DNA of 6,164 nucleotides from Sulfurimonadaceae bacterium (lineage in GTDB: Bacteria; Campylobacterota; Campylobacteria; Campylobacterales; Sulfurimonadaceae). A program made the translations under genes and the position numbers. This document shows, piece by piece, positions 1 to 5,806 of the stretch. The first letter of the stretch is position 1. The number at the start of each line of letters is the position of its first letter. The stretch is taken from NCBI GenBank assembly GCA_030610325.1, contig JAUWRZ010000135.1, positions 1-6,164 on the forward strand, given 5' to 3'. Below the pieces are notes generated by a model, which did no database searches, was not told the DNA's origin, and saw only the letters and a list, made by a program, of their open reading frames with translations.

Positions 1-1
1 C

Positions 2-121
2 AATAAAGGGGAAGAGACCTGCCATGTAAGTGGTCGGGAGATGGATATTGAGGGAATATTGGAACCCGTAAACTGTTTAAAAGAGAGCGATGAGTATATC
101 AAGACCCACATCAGTGCATGA
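2..121 (+). CDS. C-terminal fragment of an unrecognised protein
   Basis: An open frame enters from the left edge and runs 39 codons to a TGA at 119-121. The visible tail contains the stretch GREMDIEGILEPVNCLKESD and ends KTHISA. It has two cysteines (one in ETCHVSG, one in PVNCLKE), is mostly charged, and has no membrane segment. I do not recognise the family from so short a piece and assign no function. The codon content looks like the neighbouring genes and the other forward frames are interrupted, which supports a real coding end. It could still be a chance frame. The 169 bp that follow, up to the copA stop, contain no further gene and no strong terminator hairpin. Confidence 0.5.
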   Translation, partial: NKGEETCHVSGREMDIEGILEPVNCLKESDEYIKTHISA

Positions 122-290
122 TCCGGTCAGGCAGATCTCCGGCTTTTAGCTGGCTTAGATACATCTGCTTATAGTGATGAAGATCGACACATCTTAAGTG
201 ATCTGAGCCTTCCCTTGGTAATGTCAATCGAATCCTAACGCTAACTATTTATGACAGATCCAACGACTTTATACTCTATCGATGAGAGCA

Positions 291-2594
291 CTAAAGTCTA
301 ACATCCTTCAGTCGCAGAGAATTGGTGATGACTGATACCGAACTAAGGCTCATCGCAGCAGCGGCGATGACAGGTGAGAGTAGGATCCCGAAGAACGGGT
401 AGAGCAGACCGGCGGCGATGGGTATGCCTGCGCTGTTGTAGATAAAAGCGAAAAAGAGGTTCTGCCTTATATTTCGCATCGTGGCTTGGCTGAGTCTGCG
501 TACTTTTATGATGCCAAGCAGATCTCCTTTTATGAGTGTGATACCGGCACTCTCAATAGCTACATCGGTACCAGTCCCCATCGCGATACCGACATCTGCC
601 TGTGCCAGAGCAGGAGCATCATTGATGCCATCACCAGCCATGGCGACTATCATGCTATGCTCTTGCAGGTACTGGACTACTTCTGCTTTTTCATCAGGCA
701 AGATATCAGCATAGACCTCTGTGATACCTAGCTTCTTTGCGACCGCGTCAGCTGTTTTCTCGTTGTCACCGCTTAACATCACTACATGGATACCTTCTGC
801 TTTAAGTGCTCTCAAGGCTTCGGCTGAAGTGGCTTTGAGAGGGTCTTCTATCCCTAAGATACCAGCCAACTCACCATCGATCGCCAGAAAGACCACGCTC
901 TTTCCTTCTGATCGAAGTCTATCAGCTTCGTCGATGAGGGCGACTGTAGAGATGCTATGGTCTTTGAGGAACTCCTCACTTCCCAACAGGGTCTTTTTAG
1001 CATCGACTATACCTTTTATTCCCCTGCCTGTGATGGCTTCGAAACCTTCTACTGTGACAAGTGGTATGTCTGCCTCTTTGGCTTTAGTGATAACAGCCTC
1101 AGCCAGAGGATGCTCACTGGCCTGCTCCAGACTGGCGGCGAACTGAAGTGCCCTCTCTTCATCAAAAGCATCGAGTACGGTAAATGTCGTGACTGTCGGT
1201 CTGCCTTCTGTCAATGTCCCGGTCTTATCTACGACCAGTGTCGTCACTTTCTCCATTGTCTCAAGCGTCTGGGCATCTTTTATCAAGACACCGGCTGTCG
1301 CGCCTCGCCCAGTACCTACCATGATAGAGATAGGTGTTGCCAGGCCCAGAGCGCAGGGACAGGCGATGATCAAGACTGCGACGGCAGATACGACAGCATA
1401 AGCCAGACGGGGTTCAGGTCCCCAAAGCCACCATCCTAAAAAGGCGAGCAGTGCAGAGAGGATGACAGCGGGTACAAAATAGCCTGACACCGTATCGACA
1501 AGCTTTTGGATCGGTGCACGCGAACGCTGTGCATCAGCGACCATCTGTACGATCTGAGCCAGCATGGTATCGCTACCGATGCGGTTCGCACGCATCAGTA
1601 GTGTTCCATTTTTGTTGAGGGTCGCACCGATCAGTGTGTCATCGACTTTTTTGGAGATAAGAACTGCCTCTCCCGTGATCATTGATTCGTCGATGTTGCT
1701 TTGCCCCTGGACTACGACACCATCAGTAGGTATCTTCTCACCGGGTTTGATCCGTAGCAGGTCACCTACCTCAATAGACTCAAGATCGACAGCTTCTTCA
1801 TTCCCACTCTCATCGACACGATGTGCCTGTTTTGGTGAGAGATCGAGTAGGGTTCTGATCGCACTGTTGGTCTTGCTTCGTGCTTTGAGTTCGAGTACTT
1901 GCCCCAGTAGTACTAAGGTCGTGATCATCGCAGCGGCTTCGAAATAGACATGTACGAGTCCTGCTTCTGTCTGCATCAGTGGTGGAAAGAGCGCTGGAGT
2001 CAGCAGTGCGACCATACTGTAGAGCCATGCAGTCCCGACACCGATGGATATGAGCGTAAACATATTTGGATTCCATGTCGCCACTGACTTCCAACCGCGA
2101 ACAAAGAAGGGCCATCCGCCCCAAAGGACTACCGGTGTAGCAAGTACGAACTCAAACCATTGGATACTCGACATGGAGATGCTTTCCGGTAGATGGCCAG
2201 GGAGAAGATCGCTGAACATGGCGACGATAAACACAGGGAGTGACAAGATGACACTGACCCAGAAGCGTCGGCTCATATTGTCAAGCTCATCGCTGTTCTC
2301 GATGGCCTCTACAGTCGTAGGCTCCAGTGCCATACCGCACTTTGGACAGCTTCCGGGATGGTCTTGGTGGATCTCGGGATGCATAGGACAGGTGTAGAGA
2401 GCCTGGCCAACATCACAACTCTTATCTTCACAAGAGATATCTTTCGGTTCTTGAGAGAGATAGGACTCAGGATGAAATATGAACTCGTGTTGACATGATT
2501 CGGAGCAAAAATAGTAGTCCTCGCTATCGTGTCTGGTCTGAAACGTAGTGGAATCATCGATATCCATCCCACATACAAGGTCTTTAACGGTCAT
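291..2594 (-). CDS. copA: Copper-translocating P-type ATPase (P1B-1, CopA type) with YHS and HMBD N-terminus
   Basis: A 767-residue inner-membrane pump that would use ATP to export Cu(I) from the cytoplasm. Seen in order: YHS domain (about 4-46, with VCGM and C30/C34 in YYFCSESC); a CxxxxC pair (C55, C60); heavy-metal-binding domain (67-92, YTCPMHPE and CPKCGM); TM helices near 111-129, 146-165, 178-197 and 214-234; actuator domain with TGE at 307-309; TM near 370-391 and 397-417 carrying the CPC metal site (412-414); DKTGT with phosphorylated D456; SEHPLA (H495-P496) in the nucleotide domain; GDGINDAP (654-661); last two TMs with Y719-N720 and M748...S752. CPC + YN + MxxxS is the known Cu(I) signature of P1B-1 pumps. 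No GMxCxxC HMA domain is present. The start is supported by GAGGTG 4 nt before the ATG. The actuator loop reads TGEAVLISKK rather than the usual TGE(P/S)xPVxK. The gene is complete and divergent from the methyltransferase gene. Confidence 0.96.
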   Translation of the reverse strand: MTVKDLVCGMDIDDSTTFQTRHDSEDYYFCSESCQHEFIFHPESYLSQEPKDISCEDKSCDVGQALYTCPMHPEIHQDHPGSCPKCGMALEPTTVEAIENSDELDNMSRRFWVSVILSLPVFIVAMFSDLLPGHLPESISMSSIQWFEFVLATPVVLWGGWPFFVRGWKSVATWNPNMFTLISIGVGTAWLYSMVALLTPALFPPLMQTEAGLVHVYFEAAAMITTLVLLGQVLELKARSKTNSAIRTLLDLSPKQAHRVDESGNEEAVDLESIEVGDLLRIKPGEKIPTDGVVVQGQSNIDESMITGEAVLISKKVDDTLIGATLNKNGTLLMRANRIGSDTMLAQIVQMVADAQRSRAPIQKLVDTVSGYFVPAVILSALLAFLGWWLWGPEPRLAYAVVSAVAVLIIACPCALGLATPISIMVGTGRGATAGVLIKDAQTLETMEKVTTLVVDKTGTLTEGRPTVTTFTVLDAFDEERALQFAASLEQASEHPLAEAVITKAKEADIPLVTVEGFEAITGRGIKGIVDAKKTLLGSEEFLKDHSISTVALIDEADRLRSEGKSVVFLAIDGELAGILGIEDPLKATSAEALRALKAEGIHVVMLSGDNEKTADAVAKKLGITEVYADILPDEKAEVVQYLQEHSMIVAMAGDGINDAPALAQADVGIAMGTGTDVAIESAGITLIKGDLLGIIKVRRLSQATMRNIRQNLFFAFIYNSAGIPIAAGLLYPFFGILLSPVIAAAAMSLSSVSVITNSLRLKDVRL

Positions 2595-2623
2595 AGTACA
2601 CCTCGGTCTATCCTATATCTTTT

Positions 2624-2629
2624 ATCATA
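2624..2629 (-). promoter_or_regulatory. Candidate -10 element of copA
   Basis: On the minus strand this reads TATGAT, one mismatch from TATAAT, about 30 bp before the copA ATG and 20 bp before its GAGGTG ribosome site. No good -35 hexamer lies at 16-18 bp. The -35 area is instead occupied by the repeats at 2639-2673, which would suit activator-dependent transcription. The call rests on position and sequence only. Confidence 0.4.
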
Positions 2630-2638
2630 GCGAGAAGA

Positions 2639-2673
2639 TGTGAAGTGTTTGTGAAGAGGAGACATACACTTCA
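2639..2673. promoter_or_regulatory. Repeat cluster in the copA promoter (direct repeat plus inverted arm)
   Basis: TGTGAAG occurs twice, at 2639-2645 and 2650-2656, exactly 11 bp apart. Part of the first copy, TGAAGTGT (2641-2648), also has a perfect reverse complement, ACACTTCA, at 2666-2673. The cluster starts about 10 bp upstream of the candidate copA -10, where a regulator would touch polymerase. Tandem half-sites one helical turn apart are typical of OmpR/PhoB-type response regulators. It does not resemble the dyads I know for CueR or CsoR. The regulator is not identified. Confidence 0.4.
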
Positions 2674-2693
2674 GTTAAGATCTCAATTGTAGC

Positions 2694-2715
2694 TATTTAG
2701 CATAATAGCTAAATA
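2694..2715. promoter_or_regulatory. Candidate ArsR operator upstream of the methyltransferase gene
   Basis: A perfect 8-bp inverted repeat, TATTTAGC-N6-GCTAAATA, with spacer ATAATA. The palindrome TAGCTA also occurs twice nearby (2690-2695 and 2706-2711). It lies 66 bp before the preferred methyltransferase start and overlaps the AT-rich stretch where its -10 should be, so a bound repressor would block initiation. AT-rich dyads of this size are typical for ArsR/SmtB repressors. The same core, TTTAGCAT-NN-TAG, recurs on the minus strand in front of the arsR gene. Confidence 0.5.
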
Positions 2716-2770
2716 TATATTTTTCGATATCATACCGAACAAATGCCTAATAGCTTACTGCTTATGAACA

Positions 2771-2776
2771 AAAGGA
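2771..2776 (+). promoter_or_regulatory. Ribosome binding site that fixes the methyltransferase start
   Basis: AAAGGA sits 5 nt before the ATG at 2782. Neither of the two upstream in-frame ATGs (2743 and 2764) has a purine-rich site at a usable distance, so translation most likely begins at 2782 rather than at the longest open frame. Confidence 0.6.
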
Positions 2777-2781
2777 TCACC

Positions 2782-4197
2782 ATGTCGATGGATGCACAGA
2801 TAATCACTCTCTATTCTGAGTTGGCGGAAGACCCGATGCAAGACTTCGGCTGGGAAAAAGGGCGTGCGAATGCTAAGGCTCATGGTTATGAGGATGTGTG
2901 GTTCGAACAGCTTCCAGAGGTGATCTGGGACTATTGTGCAGCAGTCGGAAACCCCTTCAGACAAGGGGAGATAAAGCCAGGTGACACAGTGCTGGATCTT
3001 GGTTGTGGTGCAGGTGTCGATCTTCTTATCAGTGCATTGCAGACAGGAGATAAAGGAAGAGCGATAGGTATCGACATCACACCAAAGATGGTAGCCAAGG
3101 CACAAGAGCATGCCCGAATGGCTGGTCTGGATAATGTCGAAGTGATGGAGAGTGATCTCAGCTCCATCAGGCTTGATGATGGCTCCGTAGATGTGGTCAT
3201 CTCAAACGGTGCGATCAACTTGAGTGAGAGTAAAGAGGCTGTCTTCGCAGAGATCTACCGGCTATTAAAGCCAGAGGGCAGACTTCTCTTTGCCGATATG
3301 ATCGACAGTACAGAACCTGCCCTACTCTCTTTTTGCAGCATCGAGAAACCAGCTTCATCATGCTGCTCAAGTGAACCAGCACCATCTCCGGTGGAGAGCG
3401 GTTGTAGCAGTTCAGATGAGAGTGAGTGGGCGAACTGTGTTGCTGGCACATTAAAAAAAGAGGAGTTGATCGAGATCATGCGAGTAGCAGGCTTTGGTGA
3501 GATCGAGTGTATGGGGGCTACCCATTACAAGACATCTGAAAGCACGATAGGTGCGACATTTAGAGCCATCAAGATAGCACCTGAACTACATAGGAAACTA
3601 CACTGGGAACAAGTATTTGAGACTAAAGACTACAGGAAGGTCCTGTGGCATCAGGAGTCACCTGCTCTTTCGGTCAGATTGATCGAAAGCGTAGGTACAC
3701 TTCCGGATGAAGCCATCATAGATGTTGGCTGTGGTGCCTCTTTACTGGTAGATGCTCTGATCTGGAAGGGACAGAAGAACGTGACACTACTCGATGTGGC
3801 AGAAGCGCCTTTGCAGATAGTCAAAGAGCGGCTTGATGTATCGAGTGGTAGTGTGAAGTATCTCTGTGCTGATGTCACACAGGCTGAATTAAAGGAGAAC
3901 TATAGCATCTGGCATGATAGAGCACTCTTTCATTTTCTATTGAGACCCAGGGAGCGTGAAAGTTATATGAGAAAAGTCTACAGCTCCCTTGTCCCTGGAG
4001 GCACCGCTATCATAGGGACCTTTGCAGTCAATGGACCAACGACATGCAGTGATCTTGATATTGTTCAATATGATAGCAAAAGAATGGAAAAAGAGCTTGT
4101 TCCCGGGCTGGAACTGATAAGAAGTCACAAAGTCATGCATCTCACTCCACAAAAGAGTGAGCAGGCATACAACTACTTTATGATCAGGAAAGGCTAG
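2782..4197 (+). CDS. Two-domain SAM-dependent methyltransferase: ArsM-like domain fused to a second class I methyltransferase domain
   Basis: Predicted 471-residue cytoplasmic protein (484 if translated from 2743, which lacks a ribosome site). Domain 1 (about 1-265) resembles arsenite methyltransferases: SAM motif I VLDLGCGAG (70-78), IGIDITPKM, DVVISNGAINLS, a Cys-rich linker (C185, C194-C195, C208) and WANCVAGTL (C219). Domain 2 (about 272-471) is a second full class I methyltransferase: HWEQVFETKD, motif I IIDVGCGAS (312-320), acidic D338 ending strand 2, and WHDRALFHFL (377-386), a motif typical of stand-alone ~200-residue methyltransferases. In canonical ArsM the motif is SNCVINLS; here that Cys is Gly143, and the ArsM GCGNP cysteine is replaced (CAAVGNP, C52 displaced three residues upstream). 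Methylation of arsenite or a related metalloid is therefore plausible but unproven. The gene is divergent from copA and convergent with arsR, with 14 bp of overlap. A candidate operator precedes it. Confidence 0.85.
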   Translation: MSMDAQIITLYSELAEDPMQDFGWEKGRANAKAHGYEDVWFEQLPEVIWDYCAAVGNPFRQGEIKPGDTVLDLGCGAGVDLLISALQTGDKGRAIGIDITPKMVAKAQEHARMAGLDNVEVMESDLSSIRLDDGSVDVVISNGAINLSESKEAVFAEIYRLLKPEGRLLFADMIDSTEPALLSFCSIEKPASSCCSSEPAPSPVESGCSSSDESEWANCVAGTLKKEELIEIMRVAGFGEIECMGATHYKTSESTIGATFRAIKIAPELHRKLHWEQVFETKDYRKVLWHQESPALSVRLIESVGTLPDEAIIDVGCGASLLVDALIWKGQKNVTLLDVAEAPLQIVKERLDVSSGSVKYLCADVTQAELKENYSIWHDRALFHFLLRPRERESYMRKVYSSLVPGGTAIIGTFAVNGPTTCSDLDIVQYDSKRMEKELVPGLELIRSHKVMHLTPQKSEQAYNYFMIRKG

Positions 4198-4585
4198 TGG
4201 CTGATTGGGCCTGCTCCAGCTCTCTGGTGTTGTCAAACTGGTAGACCGTCCCGTCATCAAATCCTTTTAGCAGCTCACCAAAACACCCTGCGAGCTCTTT
4301 GAGCGTCTCAATATTGGGTTCGATATATATCTTGTTCTTACTCTTTGTCATCGTGATGATCTCTGCCTCCCTAAGCTCTTTGAGGTGACGGGAGATGGTG
4401 GGGAGTGCAAAATCAAACTGATCGGCGATCGTACTTACGCAGGTCGCCTGGGCGATGATGTCATCATCTGGCTGGGAGTTATCTATGGAACAGGCATACC
4501 CTTCAGTAAACACAGTTTTGAAGATCTTGAACCGGGTCTCATTTCCCAGGGCTTTGAAGATCTTGATCTTTTGATGCATGTCCAT
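4184..4585 (-). CDS. ArsR/SmtB-family metalloregulatory transcriptional repressor
   Basis: Predicted 133 residues from the ATG at 4585. A longer frame from GTG at 4609 gives 141 residues, but only the ATG has a purine-rich site (AAGGG, 8 nt upstream). Winged helix-turn-helix: KIFKALGNETRFKIFK in helix 1, recognition region IADQFDFALPTISRHLKEL, and wing REAEIITMTKSKNKIY. The classic ELCVCDL metal box is absent. Cysteines are C32 (GYACS), C49 (ATCVS) and C101 (LAGCFG), and an acidic DNSQPDDD insertion separates the first two. Proteins of this family dissociate from DNA when metal or metalloid binds. The 3' end overlaps the methyltransferase gene by 14 bp, with no terminator between them. Probable targets are its own promoter and the methyltransferase promoter, by shared motif. 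Effector identity (arsenite, antimonite, copper or other) cannot be read from the sequence. Confidence 0.88.
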   Translation of the reverse strand: MDMHQKIKIFKALGNETRFKIFKTVFTEGYACSIDNSQPDDDIIAQATCVSTIADQFDFALPTISRHLKELREAEIITMTKSKNKIYIEPNIETLKELAGCFGELLKGFDDGTVYQFDNTRELEQAQSATSLS

Positions 4586-4611
4586 TATCTTCGCCCTTTT
4601 TTCAAGCACAC

Positions 4612-4639
4612 TTTATAGAGATAACTCTAACATGCTAAA
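4612..4639 (-). promoter_or_regulatory. arsR promoter with candidate ArsR operator
   Basis: On the minus strand TTTAGCATGTTAG (4639-4627) matches 11 of 13 bases of TTTAGCATAATAG in the methyltransferase promoter (2696-2708). About 10 bp downstream lies a TATAAA that could serve as the -10. The motif would then cover the -35 region, giving simple autorepression. Here the motif is only a half-site; the mirrored arm is poor. Confidence 0.4.
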
Positions 4640-4657
4640 ATCATTTAAAAATCATTT
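4637..4657. repeat. Phased direct repeat upstream of the histidine kinase gene
   Basis: AAAATCATTT occurs at 4637-4646 and again at 4648-4657, exactly 11 bp apart. A third partial copy, ATCATTTTT, starts at 4684 inside the kinase coding start, 33 bp after the second core. The repeats end 10 bp before the TATAAT of the kinase promoter, a position suited to a DNA-binding regulator. Chance is possible in this AT-rich stretch. Confidence 0.35.
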
Positions 4658-4667
4658 TTGAAGAAGC

Positions 4668-4673
4668 TATAAT
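4668..4673 (+). promoter_or_regulatory. Perfect -10 element of the kinase/response-regulator operon
   Basis: TATAAT is an exact consensus -10. Only five bases (acaaa) separate it from the ATG at 4679, so transcription would start at or next to the start codon. There is no usable Shine-Dalgarno at normal spacing; the nearest purine run, gaagaag, lies 12 nt or more away and inside the promoter. A leaderless mRNA is the natural reading. The -35 is weak (TTAAAA at 17 bp). Confidence 0.5.
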
Positions 4674-4678
4674 ACAAA

Positions 4679-5806
4679 ATGAGATCATTTTTAAGCAGAT
4701 TCCACTATAAAGAACTTTTTTTAGTCGGTTTTTATGTCAGTTTTATTGTGATCACCTCGTTGGCAGCCGTGATCGATCATCTGATAGGAAAACGTTTTGA
4801 TGCTATGCTGGATGTCCTGTTTGTCATCATCGGCAGCGGGTTCTTTTATGGTTTTTTGAAGACACGTAATGCTAAGGTCGCATCAAGTGCCATCTTGTGG
4901 ATAGCCAGTACCATCGTCTTCGTCTTTATGATCGTCAATGAGTTTGATCTGAGTATTGTCTTCTCTCTGATGTTACCGATGGTCGCTTTTGTGCTGATGT
5001 CACCGAGAGAGATCTTGATAAACATGAGCCTCTATTTTCTCATACTTGGCTCGATCTTCACGTATGGCTTTGTGCATTATGAACACCATCAGGTCCTTCA
5101 TGACAGTTCGTTCATGTCTGCTTATCTGATCGCACTGCTGTTTGTCTTTGCTTTTGGCATTATCTATCACTTTGCCATCGAACAGGCCTATCGTGAACTT
5201 AAGAGAGCTGACCGTCAAAAAGAGGTCTTGTTGAAAGAGATCCATCACCGCATCAAAAACAATCTGAACATCATCAGTTCCATATTGGGACTTCAGAGGC
5301 TGGAGACAGATGATAAGCAGGTACATCACATCATCGATCAAAACAGACTACGCATAGAGTCCATAGCCTTGGTACATGAAGTGCTGTATCAAACAGAAGA
5401 TCTCGCAGAGGTCGATTTTGAGAAGTATGCCAGGCGCCTGATAGAACATATCTTGATGATGTCTGACCTTAAAGAGCAGATAGTAGTGGAACTTCAAGTA
5501 GTAAAAAGCTCTTTCTCTCTGGAGCGTATGGTCCAGCTTGGTATCATTATCAATGAGCTTGTCACTAACTCTGTCAAACACGCTTTTTTGCAAAAAGATG
5601 GCCGTATCGAGATGAGACTTACTGATGATGCCGGATATTATCTGACCTATACGGACAGTGGTGGCGATGTGGCTGACCTGCAGACTATACTAGATGGTGA
5701 TTCACTTGGGCTTAGTCTGATCCGCCTGACAACGGAACAGATGCAGGGCTCGATGACACTGGAGAACAGAGGGGCCCTTCATTATGGGTTTAGGTTTGCA
5801 TCATGA
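4679..5806 (+). CDS. Membrane sensor histidine kinase, HisKA_2 type
   Basis: Predicted 375-residue inner-membrane kinase. The first 167 residues hold about six hydrophobic helices (near 12-31, 43-61, 66-86, 90-106, 113-133, 146-167) with very short loops and no periplasmic sensor domain, so a signal would be sensed in or at the membrane. A short charged linker (168-186) leads to the HisKA_2 dimerisation motif EIHHRIKNNLN, with probable phospho-acceptor H190. The ATPase domain follows: N box INELVTNSVKHAF (N297), G1 DSGGD (326-330) and G2 GLSLI (344-348). The HRIKNN form marks the HisKA_2/HWE-like group rather than classical HisKA kinases. It overlaps the response regulator by ATGA, implying translational coupling and a cognate pair. 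The first ATG removes no membrane helix, and the next Met (residue 43) would lose TM1. The signal is unknown. Confidence 0.92.
   Translation: MRSFLSRFHYKELFLVGFYVSFIVITSLAAVIDHLIGKRFDAMLDVLFVIIGSGFFYGFLKTRNAKVASSAILWIASTIVFVFMIVNEFDLSIVFSLMLPMVAFVLMSPREILINMSLYFLILGSIFTYGFVHYEHHQVLHDSSFMSAYLIALLFVFAFGIIYHFAIEQAYRELKRADRQKEVLLKEIHHRIKNNLNIISSILGLQRLETDDKQVHHIIDQNRLRIESIALVHEVLYQTEDLAEVDFEKYARRLIEHILMMSDLKEQIVVELQVVKSSFSLERMVQLGIIINELVTNSVKHAFLQKDGRIEMRLTDDAGYYLTYTDSGGDVADLQTILDGDSLGLSLIRLTTEQMQGSMTLENRGALHYGFRFAS

Noticed and set aside
123..146. CCGG...CCGG followed by CTTTT as a terminator of the upstream gene
   Set aside because: The stem is only 4 bp around a 12-nt loop and the T run is short; too weak to call an intrinsic terminator.
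183..199. AAGAT-N6-ATCTT inverted repeat between the first gene and copA
   Set aside because: Arms of 5 bp that do not extend, no neighbouring promoter to regulate, and within chance expectation.
275..289. CTCT...AGAG hairpin just after the copA stop as its terminator
   Set aside because: Four-bp arms and no T tract on the minus strand.
481..1947. Several plus-strand open frames of 70-160 codons across this span
   Set aside because: They lie antisense within copA, which has every catalytic motif of its family on the minus strand. The plus-strand translations are low-complexity Ser/Pro/Ala-rich with no recognisable domain.
2743..2781. Upstream in-frame ATGs (2743, 2764) as the methyltransferase start
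   Set aside because: No ribosome binding site precedes either of them, while the ATG at 2782 has AAAGGA at 5 nt. The extra 13 residues show no similarity to ArsM N-termini.
4586..4609. GTG start for the ArsR protein (141 residues)
   Set aside because: There is no purine-rich site upstream of the GTG, and it lies within about 3 bp of the presumed -10. The ATG at 4585 has AAGGG upstream and begins just before the conserved helix.
5000..5593. Minus-strand open frames inside the kinase gene
   Set aside because: Antisense shadows of a kinase with intact H, N and G boxes; no ribosome sites or recognisable domains.
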